A DNA stretch of 64,000 bases from the NCBI GenBank assembly GCA_015179125.1, contig WHVA01000037.1, positions 1 to 64,000 of the forward strand, read 5' to 3'. Within the stretch, counting starts at the first letter, position 1, and each line of letters opens with the position of its first letter. Below the pieces are notes generated by a model. It had not been told where the DNA came from. It saw nothing but the letters and a program-made list of their open reading frames with translations, and did no database searches. Made by a program: the position numbers and the translations under genes. Below are positions 35,851 to 48,119 of the stretch, in pieces. The stretch is from Gautieria morchelliformis (lineage: Eukaryota > Basidiomycota > Agaricomycetes > Gomphales > Gomphaceae).

Positions 35851-36025
35851 TGTCGTTATCTGTCGATTAGTCAGCTCCCAGTAGCTACATAGCGGCTGAG
35901 TTCGAAGTTGGAATCTTACTCGTTGATTCCACATTTGAACTCAGGTACGTGCACGTTGTCATCCTATATAGAAGATAATAAGGACACTTACTCGTTGATT
36001 CCACCTTCGAACTCAGGTTCTGACA
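35851..36025 (+). repeat. Copia element 2, 3' LTR
   Basis: 175 bp, nearly identical to the 5' LTR. It is preceded by a purine tract (CAGGGGGG) and followed by TSD CGGCC. Confidence 0.95.
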
Positions 36026-36098
36026 CGGCCCGCACACGATGAAAGCTCTCTTCGCTCAGAATTATCAGTATCGTAGCGGCGGCGGCTTCCGCCTCAGT

Positions 36099-36776
36099 CC
36101 CCGACTCTCTCCCTTTGGAGACTGAAAACAGTTTACTAACGTGCGTACTAACTGTCGATGACGAGAATTAGCGCCGATCCACTGGATCGGTGCAATATGT
36201 ACGCGTGGCGGAATTGGCGCGCCATTCCCAGATAGTTGCCAACCGGAGTCAAATTCCCAGCCCTAAGGTAGTCCAGGTCAAAGCCCTACTGTCATCCATG
36301 AGCAGCCCCTTCGAAAAACACGGGAATGATCATCCATTTTTCACAATGTGGATGATCCCATGTTGATAAACGAATGCAGGGCGGAAAACCAAAAAAGGTT
36401 GAAGGGGATCCCCCCAGCAGGCCGGAAAACGCAGCGAATCAAGACGCTTCCGAAGGCCGTGCCAAAAAGCCAGGGATGGAATACCCACTCTGCCAAGGGA
36501 GGATGGGTGGGGAGGGGATGACGAATTCCTTGGGCGGCACAAAGGGCTTAGAGCAGGGTGGTAAAGGGAGGTCGGCGCCAGCGAGGCTGCCGCGCGGGAT
36601 GACAAAAGAAACGCGCGACACCCCGTGAGACACGGAGAAACCACCCCCCCCCCTAAACAGGAAAAAACCGGTAGGAAGGCCCATCCAATTAAATCAATAC
36701 GAATTCATCCGCATAACCGTGATCACAGTTATTCGGGCTCGTGCAAACCCTCCCTCTCCTTCGGAGAGAGTCGGGG
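36099..36776. mobile_element. 678-bp TIR element in unit B (MITE-like)
   Basis: The ends are a perfect 14-bp inverted repeat, CCCCGACTCTCTCC at 36099-36112 and its complement at 36763-36776. Comparison with units C and D shows that the sequence between AGTATC (about 36073) and CGGTCTATAAG (about 36778) is absent from them, so this is an insertion. Some 25 bases to the left of the repeat also belong to the inserted segment, so the true end may lie a little outside. No transposase is encoded; frames inside are short. The family and TSD length were not determined. Confidence 0.7.
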
Positions 36777-37734
36777 ATCCGGTCTATAAGTGAAATTCGA
36801 TGGGAATGCCGTTTATATCTAGATAATGTCTGTATGTTTTACTCTGGATCCAACCAGGTTAGCTTGTTACTGGTGTTCCAAGGGTGCCGACATCATTCAC
36901 GACAGGGGCAAATTTTTCCAATCTGAATTATTGAATGACTCCGAAAACATGCCAGGCTTCCAATACCTTTTATTCTCGCTAGGTCTCACGTTCCCCGTTA
37001 TAATAATATCATACTCAACAACACTTCAAACACATCGCAGATCACCTCAATAGCTTCCTGAGCTCTACATCACCGATACACCGAATGCACAATGTCACGA
37101 TGTCATTGTGCTCCCAGTTTAAATTCGATGGTCTCTTCATACGACCTCTTCTCACGTCGTACAGGACATGCCACCAAAATGAGAAACGTCTCGTGTCCCA
37201 ATATCCAGCAACATTGACACGAGCTGGTGTTTCTGCTGAGATTATCCAGCATCGCTATAGAATTACAACTACGTGCCAGCTCTTGGCGTTGAACTCGACA
37301 GCCTAGATCTCATATCATGTCGCTTCCTTGTGTTCTCATCTTCATGAGTAACACATTGAAGATGCGACATCTTGATACACATCAGTGAGCTGTGTCGCAG
37401 TTGGTTTTTGTAGTGTTCCACTGACATTGCACTGTGAGTCGTCAATGAGTGCCCAGTGTGCCTACATGACAAGTTTATGTGGACCTTGGGGGCCTTTCCG
37501 CACAGGCAAATCGGATGTAATGACCAATTCCGGGCAAGAACCCAAGCGTCAATTGCTTGCCCGTCCCCGGCTAACTCTATCTGATGCCATCATGCGTAGA
37601 TGTTGTATTGCCAACGGAAATTCTTTTACATAGAATGTTCGTTCATCAGACTACCCACAGTTGTGCGATGCTTGGGCACTGATTTAGGATGCTGTGAATA
37701 TCTGTTGACCTGGCAGCATCGATGGCCAGAATCT

Positions 37735-37740
37735 TATATA
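37735..37740 (+). promoter_or_regulatory. TATA box of DUF6533 copy B
   Basis: TATATA lies 94 bases before the ATG at 37829. Equivalent boxes are at 53946-53953 (copy C, 93 bases) and 63324-63329 (copy D, 88 bases), all within a conserved upstream stretch. Confidence 0.5.
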
Positions 37741-37828
37741 TAGACCTTCGCAATCTGGTACTCCATTTCCCACATCGCTACGCAGAACTGGGTTCCTCGT
37801 CTGCATCCCAATTTTGATTTCTTATATT

Positions 37829-39572
37829 ATGTCTCAGGCGGACGCCTCGGCTGTTATCCAGGGCCTATCAGACAAGTCCGTACTTGCTACATTGAGTGCG
37901 ATGCAAAACAACTTACCTGAACTAGCTTTGCGTTCAACTATACTGCCTTCGCGGGGCTTGGTATGCATACATGTCCCCTCTAATTCCACAAGTTCCATGC
38001 CTTGTTCCACAGCACTATTCTGCTTCGACACGCCTCTCACACTGCCATCTGAGATCAGCCACATTTGGTGCAAGACCGTCAGGCTCGGCACCATTCTCTA
38101 TTTACTTGCTCGTTACATGCCCTTGGTTTTGCTTCTTGCTGAGATATATGTTATCTTATCTAACATTTCCGCTGAGGTGCATTATGTCTGTGGATCTCAT
38201 GTGTGACACCCCTACTGATTTGAATGAGTATCTAGTATGACTTTCATTCCTCATGCAAAAGCAACCCAGAGACTGATATATTTGGAGGAATGTAATGCTA
38301 TCATTCACCTCAGTGGTGCTTTTGGTGTTCTTTCTCTCATTGGAGTACAGGGTGAGTGATTATACCCATATATTTCTGAAGTAGAAAGATCCAACACAAT
38401 TTACATGTCTAGGCCTACTGCTAGCTCGCACCTATGCTATTTCCCTTCAGAATCAAAGGGTTTTGGGTGTTCTTGGGCTGCTTATTCTTGGTGCTATTAT
38501 CACTCAAGTGGTATGTGCCTGTGTAGACTTTGTATAAATAGCATAAATTCATTTCACTGGATATAGTATCAGTCTGTTTGGGACAACTGCAATATGACTA
38601 GTTCACAATTTGATATATTCACTTTGTCAGTACTGACTAGGGCTTTCTGCCTAGATTTATACTAACAAATTCTTCAGGGGTAAGATCTAGGGGTCTGTAT
38701 TTGCCTGATTTATCTCCGAATACCTTAGACAGTGGACACCATCAGTGGTGTTACTGTAATCATTTTTGACACTGGAGTTGTGATAGTAACCTTTCTAAGC
38801 TCAATTCAAACCCTGAGACTTTGGCGGAAAGGTGAGATTTGGGATAAGAAATCACTCATTAGTCTAGTGATTTACCAAGGTGAGCATATAACATATTGCT
38901 ATATATGGCCAGATCACTAATCTCAGGTAAGGTCTTGTCAGATATGGGTATAGAGTATTATTCCTATGATATTTTATTTGTCTGATTCATATTCAGATTT
39001 GTGCTTACCATTACTGTAGCTAGTACTATCACATCTAAGGTCTTGTTACTTATAAACCTATTAAGGTTTGAGAGCTTACTCTGTCTTCTTTTACATTTCA
39101 GGTATTGAGGGTATGTAAGACATTGATCTTGATAATAAAAATGGCTAATGTCAGCTCCTTTGCTGTATAAAGCCAAGCCTTGATAGTGTCTTATCCTCTT
39201 CAGAACAGGTATCTTTTCAGTGAGAAAGACATGTGATTGTACTAATGCACATACAGCTTGTCAGCAATTATCATCTGCCGCTTTCACCTAGCTCTCAAAG
39301 AGAGACATGCTCAACTTATCAACCCCTCATTACCCACTCTTTCATTCTCCACCTTCCAAGCAGCCAGACAAAGTGTCCACAATGCCAGAGTGGCTGAATT
39401 TGGGAACCCACAGACTTTCCATGCCCAGACCTTGCAAAACAATGTGGCTGATCAGGAGTTCCATCTGTCTGAAGAAGCTAGGTCAGCTGGGATAGAGTTA
39501 GAGGAGTTCCCTTGGGCAACTGGATATTCTGGACATGTAGAACTGGTGGGCCCTGTTGTGTCCAGTGAGTGA
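37829..39572 (+). pseudogene. DUF6533 gene, copy B
   Basis: Full-length copy aligned with copy C. Exon 1 is MSQADASAVIQGLSD; exons 2-3 give FAFNYTAFAGLALFCFDTPL followed by TLPSEISHIWCKTVRLGT. DUF6533 is the domain around FDxxLTLPxEIxxIW in fungal multi-pass membrane proteins. Compared with C and D, the exon around YIWR carries an in-frame stop and a one-base deletion, so this copy is likely dead. Downstream exons are preserved: the ARTYAI segment, the IFDTGVVIVT segment and the C-tail CRFHLALKERHAQ, ending VGPVVSSE at 39572. Start chosen by the conserved MSQxDA context in all three copies. Confidence 0.7.
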
Positions 39573-41280
39573 TTTGGGTCTCCATCAGGCACTCATTAAT
39601 AGCTTGGTAGGATCTGGAAGAACAGCAGAGGCTTAAGGATAGCATGCAAACTAATGCACCATAGACACAATTCAAATACAAACCCCACAGCTATCAAGAT
39701 GCAGCAACTTACCTTAACCATCCCATTCTCACCTTTCCAATCTATTGCAGCACTTTCCAATTGGTTGCCTTAGAAGTTGTGGTGATCTGCTCACTCTGGC
39801 CACTCCATACTGTCAAAAATAGTAGAGACACATGCATATATATATATGCTGCAAAGCTTCAAATTTGCCTTTGTTCGTAATTTGTTATTAGTTTGCTTGA
39901 TGTATGTACCACTTGTCCACTAAGCCAATGACAGCGCCGAACGCCCTGCCACATAAGAGTATGCAAAACCCCATTGTAATGCGCACGAATATCAGCAGCG
40001 CTTGGCCCAGGTGAAGCTGGCATCACATTACAATGAGTTTAAACTGTGGGAGACCACGACGTACCCGATCCATATGATTGACGCTGATATTGCAGTGGCA
40101 TGAGCAGGAGTGTATTTAAACTCCACGCGAGCACCGTACGGTGTTGATGCGCATAAGTATACACAGATATGCCAAAAGCGATAGGCTCGCTGTGTGTCCG
40201 CGTGTCTGTTTTCAAGTCTCAAGACGTGATACTTGAAGCCATCGTCACCTTGACTGCGCGATGCAATTTGGTGCCTGCCGCTGTACCTCCGGCACTCGAC
40301 TCATGAGTGATCCCATGGCCCTGGTCGTCCACCAGACGAGGAGGCGGTTCACAAAGTGACTTACGAGTGTCACTTTTGCTTGCGCCGCTGTGCGGCAGGG
40401 GTTACGCGTTGGGCGGGAGAATGTGCGCAGGTTCATTTCCTCGGGGGAGGGCCGGGAGGAATGCTGGTGGTGGGTGGTAGATGGTGGGTTCACGAAGCCA
40501 CGTTGTCATGCGTGTATTTTCCCACGCGGCGGCGGGAGGGTTAAGGGGGTGTGGCGGTGCGGGACGGGCGATGTGGCGAGTGCAGCGGCGGGGAAGCTTG
40601 TAGGGGTAGCGTTGGGTGCAGGCGCGGCGGAGTCAGGGGGAGGTGCGGGCGGCATGTGAGGCCCTGGGGGCGCTGAAGCTGATGTGGGTGCATGTGTTGC
40701 TTTAATTGTCGGGAGTGGCGTGTGTGCTGGGATGGGTGGATGTGTGCCGTGGCAGCATCCAAGGATTGGGAGAGTGTGGTGTGCTGTTACCCACCGCCAT
40801 GCCCAGCCGCGGCGAGCCGGATGGCCCCGGTGGGGGCGACGCCCGCACAATGGCTCACCTCCACGTGTCACCTGCGGGGGCAGCACTCTCCAGACCCCTT
40901 CCCACCTCCCCGAGGATCGTCCACCGCCACGTCAATCGCAGGTATCTCTTCCCAGCCGCCATAAAACTCGCAGTCGCCCGCGCCACTAAACTCCCTTTCC
41001 AGGCCATCTTGAAGTACTAGCGTCATCTGGGGTATCCTCGCGCCAGCCTTTCAGCATGCCCCGTCCCCACCCCAAAGCGCTCCCTGTTCAGTCCTTGCAC
41101 GCGCCCCCTGCCCTCAGAAACACACGCTCCCGCACACGGAACCCCACGGACATCCCGTGCCACGCGCTTCAGCTGCACAATACTCCTCTCCAGCTCTCTT
41201 GCGCACATGCCTCGCACAGGCATGCCGCATCCTTCGTGTGCGAATCGTCTGGAAAGGAGCCGCTGCTGGGTGGGCAGGTA
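39573..41280 (-). other. GC-rich part of unit B, left portion
   Basis: Counterpart of 28198-30000 in unit A: an AT-rich spacer, the ACTCGACTCATGAGT palindrome region near 40295, then GC-rich DNA with minus-strand remnants of the same unrecognised gene. It is cut at 41285 by copia element 3 and resumes at 49448. Confidence 0.6.
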
Positions 41281-41285
41281 GGACA

Positions 41286-41510
41286 TGTTAGTAATCGGGA
41301 CGATGATACGGCCGAGGCAGAGCCGGCACGCACTTAGCCGGAGGTTCGAGATCGCTCTCGACCCCGGGATGCTGGTGCACCGGCACGGCATCGGCACAGC
41401 ATCAGCTCAAAGGATTGGTAATATAGGAACATCATAATTAGTATATAAGGGCAGATGATCTTGTATAGATTGTAGAATAACAAGTCTATTATTTACTCCT
41501 TCATTCCACA
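41286..41510 (+). repeat. Copia element 3, 5' LTR
   Basis: 225 bp, bounded by TSD GGACA on the left and the primer site on the right. It is the uninterrupted reference for the Helitron target: CATAA^TTAG at 41437/41438. Confidence 0.95.
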
Positions 41511-41600
41511 GGTTATGGGCCCCGGCCATAACTAAACTACTACAGACCTAGCTTACTCCAACTACGCTCTATACTCCAAACGACTCAATACCGATCGACA

Positions 41601-44600
41601 ATGTCGAGTAGCAACAACACGTACAAGATTGACCCCTTGAAAGGGGATAATTACGCGGCGTGGCGCTGGCGGCTCGAGTGGATACTCGATGATTCAGATC
41701 TGTGGGACGTGGCTATCAGCAGGGAGATGGAACCGAGACCGGCAGATGCCGACAACGTCACTGCGACCGAGCAGCAGGAGATCAATGACTGGAGAAGGAA
41801 GGACAAGAAAGCTAGAAAAGAAATTTTCCTTAGAGTCGCCGATGAACAACTAGTTTACATCAATCAGACGATGTCTGCATTTGCTGTATGGACTAGTTTA
41901 CAAGCTATATTCGAATATAAGGGAGCAGTGGGAATTGTAAATCTCCGAAGAGATTTCTTCCAGATGCTTGCCGAGGACGGCGCAAACATGGAGGAGCACG
42001 TACGCAAGCTCCGCGGCATTCAACAGGAACTGAATGCGCGGGGACATTACATCAGTGACACCGAGTTCTCGAACACGTTGCTGACATCATTACCAGATTC
42101 TTGGTCGGCGTTTATTATGGCAGTAAACGCCAGTGGAGCCGGGACGACAGCTGATATATTAATAGCTCGAGTCCTCGATGAGGATCGAGCACAGAAAGCT
42201 GGATCGGCACGGCAGACGGCGCTTAAGGCGCAACAACGTCACAGGCCCAAGAAAGATGACTCAGGAGCAACAAAGGGACAATGCCGAAATTGCGGCAAGA
42301 AGGGTCATTACGTGAAGGACTGTTGGGCAAAAGGTGGCGGCAAGGAAGGCCAAGCACCAAAGTGGTTCAAATCAGGGAACAAAGAAACGGTTAAACAAGC
42401 GGAAGAAAAGGACTTCGCGTTTGTATCTAAGGAGGTAGCATACAGTGCTATATCTGCATCTGACTGGCTAGCCGATTCAGCGGCAACAACACATATAGCT
42501 CGAAGCCGAAACGATTTCGCTAGCTATGCCGAGGAACCATCAGAAATTGAAGGAATTTCACCCGGTGCGGTACTACATACACAAGGCCGAGACACTATAT
42601 ACATGGAATTCAAGATCGGCGCCAAGACGAACACGATCAAACTACGTGACGTCAAGCATGCACCGGATGCGCCGAACAACCTTATCAGTGTAGGGCGTCT
42701 AACTGATAAAGGCAACACGGCCACATTTTCAGGCACCGGCATCGAATTTAAATCACGTGCCGGGGTTACCTTCGCACAGGGACAGAAGCGCGGGCGGCTG
42801 TTCTGTATGAAGGCACGAGTCACTCGATCAATCGAGGCACGGGACTTTGCTGTAGCGGCAAAGGGACGGTCATGGGACAAATGGCACAGGATACTAGGGC
42901 ACGTCAATATAAACTCCATAAAGTTGTTGAAATCTAACGACCTAGTTACTGGACTTGAGATCGACAAGTCAACCGAGCCGAGCCAATGCAAAGCATGCAT
43001 ACAAGGCAAACAGCATGTGGAGCTGTTCCCCAAAGAGCCGAGGACACTGTAGAACAAGTCGGTGACCTAACAGTATCCGATGTATGGGGGCCTGCCCAGA
43101 CCAAGGGACCATCATGTGAAAAGTACTTCTATTCTTTCATGGACATCAAATCGAGGTACACTGCAATCTATTTTGGGAGCACCAAAGATGAAGCGCTCAA
43201 ACACTTCGAGACGTACAAGGCATTCCTCGAGACCCAAACAGGTCAGAAACTGAAGAGGTTTCGCTCAGATAATGGAGGAGAATATGTCAATAAAAATTTC
43301 AAGGAATTTTGTGCAAAATATGGCATTATCATGGAGACCACAGCTCCATACTCCCCAGCCCAGAATGGAATCGCCAAACGACTCAACCGGACCTTACTTG
43401 AGCATGCACGGGCAATGATATTTGCCAAGAACTTGCCAAAAATACTCTGGCCCGAGGCCGTGGCTTACGCGTGCTATATCAAAAACTGATCACCCACGCG
43501 AGCACTTGGAGATGACGCAACGCCGTTCCAGGCACTATTTGGCAAGAAGCCGAACATAGCACGTCTAGAGGAATTCGGGACAAATTTCTGGGTTATGGTG
43601 CCGGATCAACGTCGAGCCAAACTTGATCCAAAGGCAGAAGAACACATCTTCGTCGGAGTAGCAGAACATGCAAAAGCCTGGAGGTATTACAATAAAGCCT
43701 CAAAACATGTTCAAATTTCGAGAAATATTACATTCGACGAAAACGACAACAGACTCTACCCTATCCCAGATAATGACGATGACGACACGGCACCGCTCGA
43801 GGGGGAGCACTCACCACGCGAGCATGTGCCGGACCCGATCACATCTACCCCACAGACGTCATCACCCCAGACAACGCCCGTTCCTGATCCACCTGAACAA
43901 GCGCCAGCTCCACAGATTCGACGGAGCGCGCGTATCACTCAAAGACCAGATTATCGGAAACTGAATAATTCAGGACACACCGAGCAGGTTTACATAACAA
44001 GAGAAATCGTCACTGAACCTGAGAATTACAGAGCGGCGGTATCACGTGATGATGCGCCGATCTGGGAGAAAGCGATGGAAATTGAGATGGACCAACACAA
44101 AACGTTAGGAACATGGAAATTAACAGAACTACCACCTGGACGAGTAGCTATCGGTTGCCGATGGGTATACGCCGTCAAAACGCAACCGGATGGGCAATTC
44201 AATAAGGCTAAAGCAAGGGTTGTGGCTCAAGGATTCACACAGAGGCCAGGGATGGATTACTACGAAATAACTTCACCCGTGGTCAAATTTGATTCACTAC
44301 GTGTTCTATTAGCCATCGCAAACACACTCGATTGGGAAATCGAAATGATGGATGTCAAAGGCGCCTATCTCAATTCAACCATAGATGAGGAGATCTACAT
44401 GCGTCAGCCCGATGGTTTTGATGATGGATATGGACGCGTTCTAAGAATATACAGAGCGCTCTACGGACTCAAGCAATCAGGATGAGCTTGGCATCAGCGC
44501 TTACGCAAATTACTACTCGATCTCGGCTTCCATCAAAGCACAGCCGATGAATGCGTCTACATCAGACAAGATAAAGACTCAATCAAAGTCATATCAGTAT

Positions 44601-45622
44601 ATGTGGACGACTTTGGACTATTTGCTGACTCCAAATGAGGGATGATTAAGCTCAAGGGGGAGCTTCATGGAAAATTCCCTTTAACAGATTTAGGAGAAAT
44701 GAAGAAAATCTTGGGAATTAGAGTTGAGAGGAATAGGGATGAGGGAACACTGATCATGTCTCAAGGACATTACATCAACATCATACTCGATCGATTCAAC
44801 ATGGCTACGGCACATTCTGTATCTACACCCCTGCAAAAAATGATCAAACTCACGACACCTATGGACTCAACAGGTCCAACTGCCGAAGTACCCTATGCTA
44901 AGGCGATCGGATCACTAATGTATGCAGCACTCAGCACGCGACCTGATTTGGCCTTTACCGTACAACATCTGAGCCAATTCACTACTACTTATGGTGCCGA
45001 GCACTGGACGGCGATCAAGCACGCGCTCAGGTACCTCAAAGGGTCACGTGACGACGGCATAACCTTCCCACGAGACACTGGTCTCGACCTCGAAATATTT
45101 GTTGACTCAGATTATGCTAATAGAAACGACACACTGTCTATTAGCGGCTACGTAGCTATACTAGGAGGGGGAACCATTGCATGGAGCTTGAAGAAGCAGC
45201 GAACGATCGCGCTATCTACCACGGAGGCCGAATACATGGCACTCACCGAGGGCGCCAAGCAATTGATCTGGCTGAGGCGCTTCATCGAGGAGCTAGGAAT
45301 AGATCAAGCCCAGCCCACGTCACTTCGATCTGAAAATCTAGGCGCCATTACACTATCGCATGACGCAACATATCATGCGCGTACCAAACACATCAATGTC
45401 GCATATCACTTCATCCGTGAGAAAGTGGCCTCTCACGAGGCATCACTTACATACGTACCGACGAAGGAGAACGTAGCGGACATATTTACAAAGGGACTAG
45501 ACATGCATCAACATAGGTATCTATTAGGGAAATTAGGATTTTACCAAAGGGACTTCTCGCTGAGGGGGAGTGTTAGTAATCGGGACGATGATACGGCCGA
45601 GGCAGAGCCGGCACGCACTTAG
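41601..45622 (+). pseudogene. Copia element 3 gag-pol (fossil)
   Basis: Gag starts MSSSNNTYKIDPLKGDNY with the AAWRWRLEWILDDSDLWD block and the UBN2-type core. A zinc knuckle QCRNCGKKGHYVKDCW and an aspartic protease DSAATTHIARSRNDF follow. Next come the GAG-pre-integrase block KWHRILGHVNINSIKLL, the integrase block (FRSDNGGEYVNKNF), the RT block (VKGAYLNSTIDEEIYMRQPD, YGLKQSG, YVDDFGLFAD) and RNase H (DSDYANRNDTLSISGY, STTEAEYMALTEGAKQLIWL). The order is that of Ty1/copia. It is a fossil with several breaks and is not expected to function. Confidence 0.92.
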
Positions 45623-45939
45623 CCGGAGGTTCGAAATCGCTCTCGACCCCGGGATGCTGGTGCACCGGCACGGCATCGGCACAGCATCAGCTCGAAGGAT
45701 TGGTAATATAGGAACATCATAATCTATAGTATAAAGTTCTAGGGGGGGCGGTTGTGGGCTCACTATATGAAAACAGCACGCTCTGCTGACATAATCCTGA
45801 CATAAGCCTGACATAATCCTGACTAAGACGCAAACAAACCACGCACTATGGCGGAGTTTGAATGCGAGCGGCGCAGCCGCGAGCGACCAACAGCGCTCCT
45901 GGTCACGTGACCGGTTCGCGTCCAACGTTGCTGCGCGCG

Positions 45940-46210
45940 CGCACCCACCTTCCCTCGACCCTCCTGCTGCCATTTCCTCTGGCTCAACTGCTGGCAACCT
46001 CTGGCTCCCCTGCCCACTGTCTCTGTGCCTGCTGGATCTGTCTGTCTGCTGCTGGCTCTCTGTCTATGCTGCTGGATCTCTGTCTGTTGCTGGCTGTCTC
46101 TCTGTCTGGCTCTCTGTCTGGCTCTCTCTATGTCTGCTACTGGATTTCTCTGTGTGTGGCTCTTTCTGTGTCTCTTACTGGGACTCTCTGTCTCTCTACA
46201 GTCCCATCAG
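45940..46210. repeat. Low-complexity CTGTCTGGCTCT tract
   Basis: Imperfect repeats of CTGTCTG, GCTGCTGG and CTCTCTG. All plus-strand frames give Leu/Cys/Ser-rich peptides of no family, which is what a pyrimidine-biased simple repeat produces. Confidence 0.7.
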
Positions 46211-47000
46211 GTAAATTTTGTTAATATTTTCGCTTTTTTATCTCTTTTGACTTCTTTTCACCCTAGGCTGCTCCTCTCATTGCCTCCCACCTTTCTTGAT
46301 GGTCATTACTGGCTCTGGTGTGTTTTTTTCCTGTAATATCTATCATTTCTTCCAATAATTTCGCTTTTTTATCCTCTTTTTGTCTTCTTTTCAGCCACCT
46401 CTCTCAATGCCTCTCACCTTGCCTGTCTGATATTGGTGCATCTGGTGTGTGTCTTGCTATCATGTTTTGATATTTATTAGAATCAGCTTCTCTCCATGGT
46501 AAATATTGCTATTTCTTGGTATAATTTTCGCTTTTTTAATCTCTGTTTGACTTCTTTTCAGCTTAGGTTGCTCCTCTCATTGCCTCCACCTTTCTTGGTC
46601 ATCACTACTGCCTCCTGTGTGCTCTTTCCTTATCATATCTGTCATTTCTTCCCCTAATTTTCGCTTTTTTATCCTCTTTTTGCCATCTTTTCAGCCCAGG
46701 TTCCTCCTCTCAGTGTTTCCCACCTTTCCTGTCTGCCATTGCTGCATCTGGTGTGTGTCATGCTATCATATTTGTGTTGTTTTGACATTTAGTAGGATCA
46801 GCTTCTCTCCATGGTATTTCTTCTAACATTTTCGCTTTTTTAACCACTTTTTGACTGCTTTTCAGCCTGGCCTGCTCCTCTTATTGCCTCCCACCTTTCT
46901 TGATCATCATCATAGCCTGTGGTGTGTTTTTTCTGACATTTCTTGCAATAAGATTTCGCTTTTTTACCCTCTTTTTTTTTTCTTTTTTTTTTTCTAGCAC
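46205..47000 (+). repeat. Alternating tandem repeat with conserved donor- and acceptor-like signals
   Basis: About six copies of a 120-175 bp module. Each has ATTTTCGCTTTTTTA, then CTxTTTxTGxCTTCTTTTCAG, then a GCTCCTCTCATTGCCTCCCACC block and GGTGTGT. Odd and even copies differ in their second halves, giving a higher-order period of about 290-315 bp. Even copies end TCTCTCCATG and the next module opens GTAAATATTG or GTATTTC. Each junction therefore looks like an exon end plus donor, with TTTTCAG as acceptor. No continuous protein emerges, so the modules may be amplified intron-exon pieces of a captured gene. Confidence 0.7.
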
Positions 47001-47339
47001 AGGTTCAGAGCTCCCACCATTCCTGTGTGTCATGGCTGCAGGTGGTATGTTTCTTGCTCTCATATCTGCTTCTTTTTGATATTTATTAGGAACAGTTTCT
47101 GTTTTCTTTTTTAATTGTTATGTATTTGTTTTATTTTATTTTTTCATGTATATATATACTGTATATTTGTCAAAATAGATACCAAAAAATTGCCTTGACT
47201 TTGCTAAAAATTAATGACAACAGCCTCTGCTTGCAAAATGTAAGTCTATTATCCATCGTAAACCCTCTGACATTTATTTATTTTCTCTGCACCTACAATA
47301 AGTTCACTTTTAGGCTCTTAGAGTTATGCTACATATGGG

Positions 47340-48114
47340 GACATACTACAAACAAGGGACATGCTATGCACACTATACTTGGGTGACATGCTACACTCAG
47401 GGGACATGCTACACATGGGGGACACAGTACAAACAAGAGACATGCTACACATGATATACTTGGGGTACATTGTAAGGGCAACCCTGGCTGGTTGTGGAGA
47501 TCACACTACCACACAACTGACAAGGGGGAAATCCAAAGTATGTATAAATGAACAGAGTATACAAGAGAGGGGATTCTCACCTGACAAGGGGAAATCCAAA
47601 GAGAAAAGTCTAAGGACCCCCAATGTCAGCGAGCCCGTATTATACTACGCTGCGCAGCCAGGGACAACACTTGGAACCCGCCATAAACCCTGCATTCCCC
47701 TGACATCCCTGACCCTTGATTGACCCTTGATGCCACCTATTACGTGAGTCGCTTGATTTCCGACACTGTTCCGAGAGCGGACATCAGAAATTGGAGTGGA
47801 ACTGGCAAAGCAAACAGAACTGGTGGAAGGTCTCCCAGGAGCGGAATCATTTCCGAAAGCAGAGGCGGAGATGGAATCGGAACCATAAGCGGAGTTGGAA
47901 ATGGAGTCGGAACTGGAAATGGAAAACAGGGTGTCCCCTGACAGACATGCTATGCATGGGGGATACGCTACACATGGGGACATGCTACACACAAGGGACA
48001 TAATATATATGATATACTTGGGAGACACACTACACATGGGGAACACACTACACATGGGAAACATGCTACACATGGGGAATATGCTACACTTGGGGGACAT
48101 GCTATGCATGGTGA
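47340..48114. repeat. Short-period repeat GGGACATGCTACACATGG, split by a solo LTR
   Basis: Degenerate copies of an about 18-20 bp unit (GACATGCTACACATGGGG and variants with ATACTTGGGG) occupy 47340-47470 and 47944-48119, with a few more at 48790-48880. Both solo LTRs of the Helitron lie within this tract. Confidence 0.8.
47471..47943 (-). repeat. Solo gypsy LTR, same family as 505-931
   Basis: It runs TGTAAGG...CCTGACA on the plus strand, the same orientation as the copy at 505-931. Flanking 5-mers TACAT and GACAT match at four of five positions, consistent with an ageing target duplication. No internal element sequence remains, so LTR-LTR recombination is likely. Confidence 0.85.
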
Positions 48115-48119
48115 CATGC

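Larger units (their letters stand above)
31482..36025 (+). mobile_element. Ty1/copia element 2, near-complete, young, TSD CGGCC
   Basis: Two 175-bp LTRs (31482-31656 and 35851-36025) begin TGTCGTTATC and end TTCTGACA. They differ at about two positions, which indicates a recent insertion. Each LTR contains an internal direct repeat of about 33 bp. The 5-bp target duplication CGGCC is at 31477-31481 and 36026-36030. After the 5' LTR comes GGTTATGGGCCCCG, the half-tRNA-iMet type primer site of copia elements; before the 3' LTR is a polypurine tract. The internal part encodes gag, GAG-pre-integrase, integrase, reverse transcriptase and RNase H in copia order. The element is broken, with roughly four breaks, despite its youth. 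Confidence 0.93.

Noticed and set aside
36180-36260. GCGTGGCGGAATTGG phrase resembling an organellar tRNA-Leu start
   Set aside because: No anticodon stem or matching acceptor end can be folded around it; it lies inside the TIR element and is probably chance.
45858-46336. Leu/Cys-rich frames that look like membrane proteins
   Set aside because: They come from a CTGTCTG simple repeat and change family in every frame.
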